Positions 55,826 to 64,000 of a stretch of 64,000 bases of DNA are shown in pieces. The translations under genes were made by a program, and so were the position numbers. Origin of the DNA: Natronobacterium gregoryi SP2. GTDB taxonomy: Archaea > Halobacteriota > Halobacteria > Halobacteriales > Natrialbaceae. Where the stretch lies: contig NC_019792.1 in NCBI RefSeq assembly GCF_000230715.2, positions 434,001 to 498,000 on the forward strand, given 5' to 3'. Numbering within the stretch: the first letter of the stretch is position 1; each line of letters begins with the position of its first letter. The notes beneath the pieces are model-generated. The model worked only from the letters and a program-made list of their open reading frames with translations. It did no database searches and was not told where the DNA came from.

Positions 55826-55963
55826 AGAGAATCGCGTGCAGACGGCTACTCCGTCCGTCTACTCGAGGGATGACCCAATCGACCAATTGTAATGCGGAGA
55901 CAACAGGGGGACAGCTGCCCGCCCGCGGGCGAAACTGCGGTCTACTCGAGGTGTACAGTCGAA

Positions 55964-56386
55964 CTAACCGGACGAATCTGGAGCGATCGCCTCGAGTTTG
56001 AGCCCCTTGGGACTCTCGCAGTAGAGCGCGTAGTAGCCACCTGCGTAGGGGTGCTGGTCTTCGTAGAGGACGCGCGAGTCGTCTCGAGCGCGGGCGCACT
56101 CGGTGAGGTAGTCGACCTGTTCTCGCGAATCCGCATGGAAGGCGAGGTGGTTCAGACCGGGTGTCCGTCGATCGAACGCCGCGGTATCGTCGTCCGCCTG
56201 CACGATCACGACGTAGGTCGGTCCGTTGATCCACGACCGCCCGCCATCCCACTCGTCTTTCCGTTCGTACCCCAGTTCCGTCAGCCACCACCCCCAGAAG
56301 TCGACTGATGTCTCGAAGTCCGAGACGTAGAGTTCGACGTGATGGAGTTGTCCGAGCCTGTTCGGGTCGGCGTGGTCGTGGTCCAT
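55964..56386 (-). CDS. VOC superfamily (glyoxalase/dioxygenase-like) protein
   Basis: 140 residues from ATG at 56386. One beta-alpha-beta-beta-beta pair unit at each half: LHHVELYVSDFETSVDFWGWW holds a metal His; GLNHLAFHADSREQVDYL the second; GLKLEAIAP the metal Glu. The YAGGYYALYCESPKG turn is typical of the fosfomycin-resistance/extradiol branch. The substrate is unknown. It is followed by a gap of 31 bp to the GNAT gene on the same strand. Confidence 0.85.
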   Translation of the reverse strand: MDHDHADPNRLGQLHHVELYVSDFETSVDFWGWWLTELGYERKDEWDGGRSWINGPTYVVIVQADDDTAAFDRRTPGLNHLAFHADSREQVDYLTECARARDDSRVLYEDQHPYAGGYYALYCESPKGLKLEAIAPDSSG

Positions 56387-56417
56387 ACGCCGACCAGTCA
56401 CCGATTTTATAAAAATT

Positions 56418-57167
56418 TTACAGGTACGACGCGTCCCATCGCGTTGCTTTCCGCCGATTTCCGCAGACGTTACACTCGATGCGACCCATGGTGTCCATCG
56501 CGTTGTCCAGCGAGTCGCAGTTCCCACAGAGCCAGCCGTACCGCTTCTCGCGATCTTCCGTCTGGTAGGCGGTGTAGAACGGCGATTTCGAGCCACGTGC
56601 TGCCTCACCGTAACTGATAAAGACCGTCTCGCCGTCCACCTCGAGTTCGTCGATCGCACCCCACCCTTCGTCCTCGAGTTCGCTTTCGACGTAGACGGCC
56701 TCGGTGAACGTCTCCGAACCGATCTCGACCTCGCGCTTGCCGGCCTTCTCGAAGCCGTGATCCCGGTAGAACTGGTTGCCGCCTTCGTTGTCCGCGAGGA
56801 CGAATCCCTGAACTTGTTCGGCACCCGCCTCGAGCAACGTCTCGCGCGTCCGGACCAGTAATCGAACGCCGGTGCCGTCGCCCCGGTGGTCGGGATCGAC
56901 GTGGAGCCACAGCAACTTGCCGGTTCTGTGTGGCTTGCCGACGAGTTCGGTCTGGGAGAAGGCAACGACGTCGCCGTCGCGTTCGACGACGAGGACGAGC
57001 GTGTCGTCGTCCTCGAGATCGTCCTCGAACCCATCGCCGTACCACTGGTCGATCGCGTCCGAAACTGTCGCTTCCGAGAGGAAGTCGGTGTAGGTAGAAC
57101 CCAGTGAGCGGTCGGCGATCGATCGGATGGCGTCGACGTCCGATTGCGTTGCTTCGCGAATTTTCAT
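56418..57167 (-). CDS. GNAT acetyltransferase with C-terminal zinc-ribbon domain
   Basis: 249 residues. The GNAT fold covers the first 150 residues (MKIREATQSDVDAIRSIADR, LLWLHVDPDHRGDGTGVRLL with the acetyl-CoA pyrophosphate loop, and NEGGNQFYRDHGFEKAG). After a linker, a domain with FYTAYQTEDREKRYGWLCG and CxxC pairs (LCGNC and CNVCG) forms a zinc ribbon seen in haloarchaeal DUF5816-type proteins. The acceptor is unknown; the ribbon suggests a protein or nucleic acid target. Confidence 0.85.
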   Translation of the reverse strand: MKIREATQSDVDAIRSIADRSLGSTYTDFLSEATVSDAIDQWYGDGFEDDLEDDDTLVLVVERDGDVVAFSQTELVGKPHRTGKLLWLHVDPDHRGDGTGVRLLVRTRETLLEAGAEQVQGFVLADNEGGNQFYRDHGFEKAGKREVEIGSETFTEAVYVESELEDEGWGAIDELEVDGETVFISYGEAARGSKSPFYTAYQTEDREKRYGWLCGNCDSLDNAMDTMGRIECNVCGNRRKATRWDASYL

Positions 57168-57706
57168 GACTCGAGTTACGATATCCTCCTACAAAACGTA
57201 TACCCACGAGGAGAGTTTTTCGAAAGTTTCGTCGGGAAGTCGCCGATCGATCAAAACACTTGCATTGGAACAGGGACAGTCGAAACGGTGCCTGTCGGCA
57301 ACCAGCGGTCCTGCAGTCCGGTGGGCACTGATACGGATGCTGTACCAGTTTCCTGGTGTCACTGCTTCATCCGGTTTACTGTAGTCGATTACTGTCGATC
57401 GCCAGAACGGGGCGGCGGTCGTCGGTGATCGTTACAGCGATCCATATCAGGCCTCGAGGCTTGTCCCCGAGGGACTTCACGGCCGAGACCACACAGCAGG
57501 GTCACGCTCTTCTGTCTTCTTCGCCCCACATGGCAGTGCTCGCCCGCGAACGAACGATCTGGGACGCGAGACCGAAGCCAGCGGACAGCTGTATGACTGA
57601 CGTATCGGCGGGCTGTCCCGAATCCGTTCGGGAGTTGGGCACGCACGTCGGTTCGAGATTCGGTCTCGGTCACAGAGTAACGGAAATCGGACACGATAAA
57701 AGTAAC
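57168..57706. other. Gene-free region, about 540 bp
   Basis: Contains palindromic copy 13 (57370-57446). The stretch 57450-57700 has open frames on both strands but none with a recognised family or typical codon use. It ends with the sdh promoter. Confidence 0.4.
57370..57446. repeat. 79-bp palindromic element, copy 13
   Basis: Starts TCCGGTTTACTGTAGTCGAT and ends GTTACAGCGATCCATA, with the GATCGCC-type centre; partly diverged. Confidence 0.65.
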
Positions 57707-57716
57707 TTCTATACCC
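57707..57716 (+). promoter_or_regulatory. TATA box of the sdh operon
   Basis: CTTCTATACC about 30 nt before the sdhC ATG. A four-codon ATG-AGC-GTA-TGA mini-frame (57735-57746) lies just upstream and overlaps the sdhC start, a possible translation modulator. Confidence 0.5.
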
Positions 57717-57743
57717 TCGCGGTCAAACCGTCCATATGAGCGT

Positions 57744-58205
57744 ATGAGTCAGTCTTACAATCGCGGCCTCATCGAGGACTTCGGTCGCTGGAAGGAGTTC
57801 TCGGCCGGGATGTGGGCGTGGATCTTCCACAAGTTCACCGGGTGGATGCTGATCGGCTACCTGTTTACCCACATCGCGGTGCTGAGCACGGCGATCGGGG
57901 CGGCACAGGGCGAAGAAGTAACGGTTAGCGCGGAGGCGCTGCCGAACGTCGACGGAACGGGAGAAGTCTCCGTCGACATATACACGGCAACCCTCGGGGG
58001 ACTCGAGGGGTTGGTCATCGTCCGTGTCCTCGAGATTGGCCTGCTCGCGGTAGCCGTGTTCCACATCTTGAACGGCCTTCGGCTGCTCATGATCGACCTC
58101 GGAATCGGCCTCGAGGCACAGGACAAGAGCTTCTACGCGTCGCTGATCCTGACGGGAGTTATCACCGTCGCCAGCGTCCCAACGTTCCTCGCGGGGGTGT
58201 TCTAG
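57744..58205 (+). CDS. sdhC: Succinate dehydrogenase cytochrome b subunit
   Basis: 153 residues, three membrane helices: [40 protein letters not shown] and [26 protein letters not shown] and [10 protein letters not shown] provide haem ligand His candidates and the quinone-site signature. It anchors the SdhAB dimer to the membrane and passes electrons to menaquinone. First gene of a four-gene operon, two bases from sdhD. Confidence 0.9.
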   Translation: MSQSYNRGLIEDFGRWKEFSAGMWAWIFHKFTGWMLIGYLFTHIAVLSTAIGAAQGEEVTVSAEALPNVDGTGEVSVDIYTATLGGLEGLVIVRVLEIGLLAVAVFHILNGLRLLMIDLGIGLEAQDKSFYASLILTGVITVASVPTFLAGVF

Positions 58206-58206
58206 C

Positions 58207-58572
58207 GTGTCCGAACGCTACTCCACGTTCACGCCTGGTGGAACTGGATGGCTCCTCCAGCGGATCACGGCGGCGTTTCTCGTCGTCGTGCTCGCCTTCC
58301 ACTTCTTCCAGCTTCACTTCGTCAATCACGCGGCCGACGTGACGTTCGCTGGCACGCAGGCCCGAATGGAAAACGTTGGCTACTTCCTGACGATGGTGTT
58401 GTTCCTGATCGCCGGCGCATTCCACGGCCTGAACGGCGTCTACAACGCCCTAGTCAACCAGGGCCTCAAGGGGACCCCAAAGAAAATCGTGTTCTGGGTC
58501 CTTGTCATCGCAGGTGTCGCGTTGATCGTCCAAGGGACCTACGTCGCACTCGCTATGGCGGGATGGAGCTAA
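58207..58572 (+). CDS. sdhD: Succinate dehydrogenase membrane anchor subunit
   Basis: 121 residues, three helices: AAFLVVVLAFHFFQLHFV, LTMVLFLIAGAFHGLNGVYN and IVFWVLVIAGVALIVQGTYV. GAFHGLNGVYN is the conserved segment with haem or quinone-site His. GTG start one base after the sdhC stop; sdhB starts one base after its own stop. Confidence 0.9.
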   Translation: MSERYSTFTPGGTGWLLQRITAAFLVVVLAFHFFQLHFVNHAADVTFAGTQARMENVGYFLTMVLFLIAGAFHGLNGVYNALVNQGLKGTPKKIVFWVLVIAGVALIVQGTYVALAMAGWS

Positions 58573-58573
58573 C

Positions 58574-59449
58574 ATGAGTACGCAACAACAAGAACCCGAA
58601 ACCCAGGAAGCACCGGACGACCCCGAAATGAAGGGTGTGCAGTCGCCACAGGAACGGCGACTCGAGAAGAAAGACGCGAAAGCCAAGGAAGAGCCCGCAC
58701 GGAAAGCCCAACTGGAGGGTGAAACGGTACACATCAAGGTGTTTCGGTACGATCCCGAGGTCGAGGGCAAGCAGGAGCCGCGCTTCGACGATTTCCACGT
58801 CCCCTTCGAGAAAGGGATGACCGTCCTCGACGCGGTCATCTACGCCCGCGACGAGTACGACTCCTCGCTTACGTTCCGCCACTCCTGCCGACAGGCAGTC
58901 TGTGGCTCCGACGCGTTCTTCATCAACGGCAGACAGCGACTGGCGTGTAAGACCCAGATCTCCGACCTCGAGCAGCCGATTCGCATCGAGCCGCTGCCTC
59001 ACCAGGAGGTCGTCAAGGATCTGGTCGTCGACATGAGTCACTTCTACGATCAGATGCACGCGGTCGAGCCGTACTTCCAAGACGAGGACACGCCGCCGGT
59101 GAGTGACCTGGAAGAACAACGCCAGAGCCGCGAGAACCGCGAGAAGATCAAGATGTCGACGCGGTGTATCTGGTGTGGCGCGTGTATGTCCTCGTGTAAC
59201 ATCGCAGCCGGCGACAACGAGTACCTCGGCCCAGCGGCGATCAACAAGGCCTACCGGTTTGCGATGGACGACCGCGAGAGCGAGGAGATCAAAGAGCACA
59301 GGCTCCGTATTCTCGAGCAGGAACACGGCGTCTGGCGGTGCCAGACGCAGTTTTCCTGTACCGAGGTGTGTCCAAAAGACATCCCGCTGACCGAGCACAT
59401 TCAGGAGCTCAAGCGGGAGGCAGTCAAGAAGAACCTGAAGTTCTGGTAA
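58574..59449 (+). CDS. sdhB: Succinate dehydrogenase iron-sulfur subunit
   Basis: 291 residues with a charged N-terminal extension of about 50 residues typical of haloarchaea. The 2Fe-2S site is C105, C110, D113, C125 (SCRQAVCGSDAFF...LAC), where Asp replaces one Cys as in the E. coli enzyme. The other clusters are in CIWCGACMSSCNIA and QFSCTEVCPKDIP. It carries electrons from the flavin to the membrane subunits. Two bases separate it from sdhA. Confidence 0.95.
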   Translation: MSTQQQEPETQEAPDDPEMKGVQSPQERRLEKKDAKAKEEPARKAQLEGETVHIKVFRYDPEVEGKQEPRFDDFHVPFEKGMTVLDAVIYARDEYDSSLTFRHSCRQAVCGSDAFFINGRQRLACKTQISDLEQPIRIEPLPHQEVVKDLVVDMSHFYDQMHAVEPYFQDEDTPPVSDLEEQRQSRENREKIKMSTRCIWCGACMSSCNIAAGDNEYLGPAAINKAYRFAMDDRESEEIKEHRLRILEQEHGVWRCQTQFSCTEVCPKDIPLTEHIQELKREAVKKNLKFW

Positions 59450-59451
59450 CT

Positions 59452-61287
59452 ATGTACGAACACGACGTCATCGTGGTCGGCGCTGGCGGCGCTGGCCTCC
59501 GAGCCGCAATCGCAGCGCACGAGGCGGGAGCCGACACGGCACTCGTCTCGAAACTCCACCCGGTCCGCAGCCACACCGGTGCAGCCGAAGGTGGTATCAA
59601 CGCCGCACTCCAGGAGGGCGACGACTGGGAACTGCACGCCTACGACACGATGAAGGGGTCGGACTACCTGGGCGATGCCCCGGCAGTCGAGACTCTCGCA
59701 CAGGACGCTCCCGAGGAGACCATGCGCCTCGAGCACTGGGGAATGCCGTTCTCCCGTGAGGAAGACGGACGCGTCTCCCAGCGGCCGTTCGGCGGCCTCT
59801 CGTACCCTCGGACCACCTACGCCGGTGCCGAGACCGGTCACCACCTGCTGCACGTGATGTACGAGCAGGTCGTCAAACGCGGCATCCAGGTCTACGACGA
59901 GTGGTACGTGATGAACCTCGCGACCACGAACGAGGACGACCCCAACGAGCGCGAGTGTCACGGCGTCGTCGGCTACGACGTCCAGTCCGGCACCATCGAA
60001 GGGTTCAAAGCCAACGACGGCATCGTTCTCGCGACCGGCGGTCCCGGGCAGGCGTTCGATCACACCACCAACGCCGTCTCCTGTACTGGCGACGGCCACG
60101 CGATGGCGTACCGAGCGGGTGCGCCACTCGAGGACATGGAGTTCATCCAGTTTCACCCCACGTCGCTTCCCTCGACCGGCGTCCTCATCTCCGAAGGCGT
60201 CCGCGGCGAAGGTGGCATCCTCTACAACAACGAGGGCGAACGGTTCATGTTCGAGTACGGCTACGCGAACAACTCCGGCGAACTCGCCTCCCGCGACGTC
60301 GTCGCCCGGGCCGAACTGACCGAGGTCGACGAAGGACGCGGCGTCGAAGACGAGTACGTCCACCTCGACATGCGCCACCTCGGCGAGGAACGCATTCTCG
60401 ACCGCCTCGAGAACATTCTGCACCTCGCGGAGGACTTCGAGGGCGTCGACGGCCTCGTCGAGCCGATGCCGGTCAAGCCCGGCCAGCACTACGCCATGGG
60501 CGGCATCGAGACCGACGAGAACGGTCAGACCAACATCGACGGTCTCTACGCGGCTGGCGAGTGTGCCTGCGTCTCCGTCCACGGCGGTAACCGACTCGGC
60601 GGGAACGCACTGCCAGAGCTGATCGTCTTCGGCAAGCGCGCCGGCCGCCACGCCGCCGGCGAGGATCTCGGCGACCCCCAGATCCTGACCGGCTACGGCG
60701 ACGACGTCGAAGACGACGGCACCGAACTTCCCGTCGAGCCAGGTGCGGCCGGACTCGAGACTGCGAGTGGTGTGGCTGCCGACGGAGGCGTCATGGCAGA
60801 CGCGGACGGTCTTCTGGAGCGTGCCGTCGAGCGCGAACGCGAGCGCGTCGACCGGCTGATGGACAGAGACGACGGCGTCCAACACTCCGAGATTCGCCAG
60901 AAGCTCCAGAACGCGATGACCGACTACGTCAACGTCTTCCGGACCGAAGAAGGCGTCAAGAAGGCACTGAAGATCATCCGCGAGTGCCGTGAGGAGTACC
61001 AGAACGTCTACGTCGACGACCCCTCGCGCACCTTCAACACGGACCTCCAGCAAACCTACGAGACGCGGAACCTGATCGACGTCGCGGAGACGATTGCGCT
61101 CGGTGCGCTGGTCCGCAACGAGTTCCGTGGGGCTCACTGGCGACAGGAGAACCAGAAGCGCGACGACGAGAATTGGCTCAAGCACACGCTCATTTCCTGG
61201 GACGACGGCGAGCCAGAGATCTTCTACCGGCCCGTCATCCTCGAAGGCGAAGAGAAAGAGTACGAGCCAAAAGTGCGGAGTTACTGA
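59452..61287 (+). CDS. sdhA: Succinate dehydrogenase flavoprotein subunit
   Basis: 611 residues. Oxidises succinate to fumarate. FAD motif VIVVGAGGAGLRAAIAAHEAG; covalent-FAD His41 in RSHTGAAEGG; substrate Arg in ISEGVRGEGGILYN; HPTSLPSTG; QHYAMGGIETDENGQTNIDG; HGGNRLGGNALPELIVFGKRAG; C-terminal RNEFRGAHWR. Complete. The order C-D-B-A is the one known from haloarchaea. Confidence 0.96.
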   Translation: MYEHDVIVVGAGGAGLRAAIAAHEAGADTALVSKLHPVRSHTGAAEGGINAALQEGDDWELHAYDTMKGSDYLGDAPAVETLAQDAPEETMRLEHWGMPFSREEDGRVSQRPFGGLSYPRTTYAGAETGHHLLHVMYEQVVKRGIQVYDEWYVMNLATTNEDDPNERECHGVVGYDVQSGTIEGFKANDGIVLATGGPGQAFDHTTNAVSCTGDGHAMAYRAGAPLEDMEFIQFHPTSLPSTGVLISEGVRGEGGILYNNEGERFMFEYGYANNSGELASRDVVARAELTEVDEGRGVEDEYVHLDMRHLGEERILDRLENILHLAEDFEGVDGLVEPMPVKPGQHYAMGGIETDENGQTNIDGLYAAGECACVSVHGGNRLGGNALPELIVFGKRAGRHAAGEDLGDPQILTGYGDDVEDDGTELPVEPGAAGLETASGVAADGGVMADADGLLERAVERERERVDRLMDRDDGVQHSEIRQKLQNAMTDYVNVFRTEEGVKKALKIIRECREEYQNVYVDDPSRTFNTDLQQTYETRNLIDVAETIALGALVRNEFRGAHWRQENQKRDDENWLKHTLISWDDGEPEIFYRPVILEGEEKEYEPKVRSY

Positions 61288-61388
61288 CGCGCCGATCGGG
61301 GGTTCGCTCACCGCTTGGCGCGATCGGCCGGTCGTCTCGCTGGCGGAAACCAGCAGGGCTATCCGTTTGCCCTCGATACGCTCGAGCA

Positions 61389-61595
61389 ATGAGCCTCGAG
61401 CGATTCGTGTACGCGAACCTCGTTCTCGCGCCGCTTCTCGTCGTGGGTGGCTATCTCTTCTGGGAGTCGCTGCCGGTACTCGTGCTCCCGCTGGGGGTTG
61501 GCTATCTTACGGTCGTCGCGCTCTTGGCCTTTGGCTGGGTGATGCCTCGCGTAGCGACGGCAGTCCGATCTGTGGCTGCCCGACTGTTCGGGTGA
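61389..61595 (+). CDS. Small membrane protein
   Basis: 68 residues with two helices, FVYANLVLAPLLVVGGYLFW and LPVLVLPLGVGYLTVVALLA, and a basic C-terminal tail. Not recognised. One hundred base pairs after sdhA; a role with the Sdh complex would be only a guess. Confidence 0.5.
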   Translation: MSLERFVYANLVLAPLLVVGGYLFWESLPVLVLPLGVGYLTVVALLAFGWVMPRVATAVRSVAARLFG

Positions 61596-61685
61596 GACGT
61601 GCCGTCGGTGGCCCGCGGGACCGATCGAGAAGTCGAGTCACAGATCCACAGTGATAAGGATCGGGACCGGCTACCGTAAGTCGAT

Positions 61686-62990
61686 ATGTTGTTGTCGGGG
61701 ACAGTGATCGTCGACGCCGAAACCGTCATCGACGACGGTGCTGTCGTCGTCGAGGACGACCGGATCGTCGCCGTCGGTGAGCGGACGGACTGTATCGAAC
61801 GCTATCAGGACCGCGAGCGCCACGAGTACGACCTGCTTGCGCCGGGTACCGTCGGCGCACACGTCCACTCCGTCCAGAGTCTTGGTCGCGGCATCGCCGA
61901 CGATACCGCCTTGCTCGAGTGGTTGTTCGACTACGTGCTCCCGATGGAGGCCTCCCTGTCGGCCGAGGAGATGCGTGTCGCAGCCGAGTTGGGCTATCTC
62001 GAGTTGATCGAGAGCGGGACGACGACCTGTATCGACCACCTCTCGGTCCACCATGCCGGAGAGGCATTCGAGGCAGCCCGCGATATGGGCATCCGCGGTC
62101 GACTCGGCAAGGTGATGATGGACACGGACGCTCCGGAAGGGCTGCTCGAGGACACCGACGACACACTCGACGAGAGCGAGCGGCTCATCCAGCGGTATCA
62201 CGGCGTCGAGGATGGCCGAATTCGGTACGCGCTGACGCCACGGTTCGCCGTCAGCTGTACCGAGGCGTGTCTCCGCGGCACTCGTCGGCTGGCCGACGAG
62301 TACGACGGCGTCTACATCCACACTCACGCCAGCGAGAACCGTGACGAGGTCGCCACCGTCGAAGAAGAAACCGGACGACGAAACGTCCACTGGCTCGACG
62401 AGGTCGGGTTGACGGGCGAAGACGTCGTCCTCGCTCACTGTGTCTGGACCGACGAGAGCGAACGAGAGCTGCTCGCGGAGACCGGAACTAACGTCACCTA
62501 CTGTCCTTCTTCGAACATGAAACTGGCAAGCGGCGTCGCACCGATCCACGACTACCTCGACCGAGGGATCAACGTCGCGCTCGGCAACGACGGCCCGCCG
62601 TGTAACAACACGCTCGATCCGTTCACCGAGATGCGACAGGCGAGTCTTCTCCAGAAAGTCGACCAACTCGAACCCCAGACACTGCCTGCCCGTACTGTCT
62701 TCGAGATGGCGACGGTAAATGGCGCTCGAGCGGCAGGGTTCGACGCCGTCGGGCAACTCCGTGAGGGCTGGAAAGCAGACATCGTCGGCCTCGAGACGGA
62801 TCTCACGCGCGCAACGCCGATCCACGACGTGCTCTCGCATCTCGTCTTCGCGGCCCACGGCGACGACGTGCAGTTCACGATGGTCGACGGCGAGGTTCTG
62901 ATGGCCGACGGAGACGTTCTCGTCGCCGACGCCGACGCGATCCGCGACCGAGCACGCGAGTGTGCGGCCGCACTCGAGGTCGCCCCCTGA
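61686..62990 (+). CDS. Amidohydrolase-family deaminase (5'-deoxyadenosine/SAH/MTA deaminase-like)
   Basis: 434 residues. Metal ligands of the cytosine/adenosine deaminase branch: HxH in GTVGAHVHSVQSLGRG, His in IHTHASENRDE, His in VVLAHCVWTD and Asp in ALGNDGPPCNN. TPRFAVSCTEACLRG and YCPSSNMKLASGVAPI are typical of the MtaD/DadD group. In archaea members deaminate 5'-deoxyadenosine, MTA or SAH, recycling products of radical-SAM and methyltransfer reactions. The exact substrate is not decided by sequence. Length matches the family. Confidence 0.85.
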   Translation: MLLSGTVIVDAETVIDDGAVVVEDDRIVAVGERTDCIERYQDRERHEYDLLAPGTVGAHVHSVQSLGRGIADDTALLEWLFDYVLPMEASLSAEEMRVAAELGYLELIESGTTTCIDHLSVHHAGEAFEAARDMGIRGRLGKVMMDTDAPEGLLEDTDDTLDESERLIQRYHGVEDGRIRYALTPRFAVSCTEACLRGTRRLADEYDGVYIHTHASENRDEVATVEEETGRRNVHWLDEVGLTGEDVVLAHCVWTDESERELLAETGTNVTYCPSSNMKLASGVAPIHDYLDRGINVALGNDGPPCNNTLDPFTEMRQASLLQKVDQLEPQTLPARTVFEMATVNGARAAGFDAVGQLREGWKADIVGLETDLTRATPIHDVLSHLVFAAHGDDVQFTMVDGEVLMADGDVLVADADAIRDRARECAAALEVAP

Positions 62991-63034
62991 CAACGCGCTC
63001 TGCCGAACTACCCTTCGACGATCGACGTTTTCAG

Positions 63035-63229
63035 TCAGAAGCCGAACGTCCCGGCAAGATCGACGGTTAGATCTAGCGACTTGACGATCTTGTAGCCGAG
63101 ATAGATCCCGACGATCCCCATCAGTCCCGGTAGTTCCGGGGGTGCTGGGATCGGCACGTCGAACAACGCGAAGAAACCACCAGTTATCGCCCCAGTAACG
63201 AGTCCGAGAAAGACGAGTTCGTAATTCAT
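63035..63229 (-). CDS. XapX-domain small membrane protein
   Basis: 64 residues with ELVFLGLVTGAITGGFFALF, IPAPPELPGLMGIVGIYLG and KIVKSL. The APPxLPGLMGIxGIYLG signature defines XapX, a short membrane protein of unknown function. Complete; ATG at 63229. Confidence 0.85.
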   Translation of the reverse strand: MNYELVFLGLVTGAITGGFFALFDVPIPAPPELPGLMGIVGIYLGYKIVKSLDLTVDLAGTFGF

Positions 63230-63352
63230 ATCGGTCAACGGGGCGGCGCGAACGAAAAGTCTCCGATTCCAGAACTCACTCGAGTACTCCCGAGACAACG
63301 CCTCGAGAGTGCCCGATCCTGCCGCCACATTTCGACTATCGTCGACACTTAA

Positions 63353-63360
63353 CTTTATTA
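63353..63360 (+). promoter_or_regulatory. TATA box of the small HTH protein gene
   Basis: CTTTATTA lies 25-32 nt before the ATG at 63385, giving a leaderless transcript. Confidence 0.55.
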
Positions 63361-63384
63361 TTGTCGAACCGATGAACGTGTCGT

Positions 63385-63618
63385 ATGCAACCGACTGCGG
63401 AATCTGTTCCGGAGCGGAACGTATCGATTCCCAACGACCTCGAGTCGCCGCGTGCAAAACTCGTCTACCTCTACCTCGCAGCACACGGGGACTGTCAGGC
63501 CGACAGACTCTGTACAGACCTCGAGCTATCGAAAAGTACCGTGCTCTCGATTACAAGTACGCTCAGAAAGCGAGGCCACCTGGAGCGACGAGACGGCCAG
63601 TACGAGCTCACCCACTAG
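63385..63618 (+). CDS. Small winged-helix transcription regulator (MarR/TrmB-like)
   Basis: 77 residues holding one DNA-binding domain: SPRAKLVYLYLAAHGDCQAD, LCTDLELSKSTVLSITSTLR (recognition helix) and KRGHLERRDGQYELTH (wing). Such stand-alone winged helices are numerous in haloarchaea. The target is unknown. Its stop TAG is part of the CTAG end of composite repeat copy 4, so the gene may have been slightly longer or shorter before the insertion. Confidence 0.8.
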   Translation: MQPTAESVPERNVSIPNDLESPRAKLVYLYLAAHGDCQADRLCTDLELSKSTVLSITSTLRKRGHLERRDGQYELTH

Positions 63619-63786
63619 TACTCCGCCAAGCGTCGACTGCTGCGTGAACCCAGACGACTGCATTCGGTTTCACTCATCCGTTCAGGCTTGCCAAAACACT
63701 AGTGGCGGGCCAAGCCTGCACTGATGGGTCGAATCTGGCGGTGTCGCTCGATTCGACCCGTCAGTCGACGGTTGGGACGGTACTAG
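63615..63786. repeat. Composite A-B repeat, copy 4 (A+ B-)
   Basis: Unit A forward is followed by unit B reversed, with CTAG at both edges. It is the same arrangement as copy 3 read on the opposite strand, and differs from copies 1 and 2 by inversion of unit B. Confidence 0.85.
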
Positions 63787-63844
63787 ATCGAACCGACCGA
63801 CACGACCTGGTTCGACCCAACAGTGGAGGCTTGGGCTGTTGCTA
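63787..63844. repeat. Degenerate half of composite unit B
   Basis: TGGTTCGACCCAACAGTGGA and GGCTTGGGCTGTTGCTA resemble the right half of unit B but are worn, suggesting an older insertion beside copy 4. Confidence 0.45.
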
Positions 63845-63868
63845 TGAGGATGGATTCGCCCGTCGTGT

Positions 63869-64000
63869 TCAGAGTTCGATCCGTTCGACGAGCTGTTCGT
63901 GGTTCTCGTTCGTGTTGACGGCGACGATCCGGATTTCGTCCTCGAGCCCGGAGTCGCGGAGTTTCGCCTTCAACAGATTGTCGACCTGGTAGACGCCAGC
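63869..64000 (-). CDS. C-terminal end of an unidentified gene (runs off the window)
   Basis: The last 43 codons on the minus strand read AGVYQVDNLLKAKLRDSGLE, DEIRIVAVNTNENHEQLVER and IEL, then TGA. Codon use is typical. The rest lies beyond base 64000 and no family can be named from this part. Confidence 0.6.
   Translation of the reverse strand, partial: AGVYQVDNLLKAKLRDSGLEDEIRIVAVNTNENHEQLVERIEL

Noticed and set aside
57356-57739. A 127-codon frame upstream of sdhC
   Set aside because: It starts inside palindromic copy 13, has atypical codon use and no recognisable domain; it overlaps the sdh promoter.

Overview
The window is haloarchaeal DNA. Its proteins are strongly acidic, codons are GC-rich with C or G in third position, promoters carry archaeal TATA boxes about 25-30 nt from the start codon (many transcripts would be leaderless), and several genes are haloarchaeal signatures: a phosphomevalonate decarboxylase, a bacterio-opsin-activator-type HTH regulator, a fused 3-hydroxyacyl-CoA dehydrogenase/enoyl-CoA hydratase, and a succinate dehydrogenase operon in the order C-D-B-A. 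The dispersed repeats and gene content fit the Natrialbales (Natrinema/Haloterrigena/Natrialba-like), but the sequence alone does not fix the genus. No rRNA, convincing tRNA or CRISPR array was seen.

Layout. 1-8000: the start of an aldehyde dehydrogenase, a lipoprotein of the polysaccharide-deacetylase fold with its catalytic motif lost, two methyltransferases, a tandem universal stress protein and phosphoenolpyruvate carboxylase. 8000-16100: a small zinc-ribbon protein, a DUF420-like membrane protein, a relic of an IS200/IS605 element, a CBS/ParB-like protein, a polyprenyl synthase, an M28 peptidase, a degenerate NAD-kinase-like protein and endonuclease III. 16200-19220: an ABC transporter pair and phosphomevalonate decarboxylase. 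19260-23400: an array of perfect hairpins, an LVIVD beta-propeller protein with a frayed 3' end, a ROK sugar kinase and a stress protein, separated by palindromic repeats. 23400-34600: dUTPase/dCTP deaminase, an M20 amidohydrolase, an O-methyltransferase, a HemY-type oxidase, NikR, a cupin, and a fatty-acid oxidation cluster of two acyl-CoA dehydrogenases plus the fused HADH/ECH enzyme. 34560-37400: an IS630-family element itself broken by a small palindromic element, a lipoprotein gene with an in-frame stop, and an HTH regulator. 37400-43430: a Zn/Cd-type P1B ATPase, a YdjM-like membrane protein, an SdhA/NadB-like flavoprotein and a base-excision glycosylase. 43870-50460: three paralogous secreted acidic proteins bracketing a giant RND exporter with internal repeats. 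51000-57200: KatG, a PRC-barrel protein, a polysaccharide flippase, a VOC protein and a GNAT/zinc-ribbon protein. 57700-64000: the sdhCDBA operon, an amidohydrolase deaminase, XapX and HTH small proteins, and the end of an unidentified gene.

Two themes stand out. First, the window is dense in small non-autonomous palindromic elements: about fourteen copies of a ~79-bp unit whose ends match ACGG(A/T)TTACTGTAA, and four copies of a ~170-bp composite (units A and B) bounded by CTAG in which B occurs in both orientations relative to A. Both families sit on or next to stop codons unusually often. One 79-bp copy is identical to another in the window and interrupts a transposase with a flanking duplication, so the family moved recently. 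Second, the 43.9-50.5 kb block, made of three Tat/Sec-type secreted paralogs with a shared ~100-residue core (two of them with repetitive Asp/Glu/Asn tails ending in GIFG/GLFG) around a 1297-residue RND protein that carries three ~136-residue repeats in its first external region, is the best candidate for an undescribed cell-surface system.
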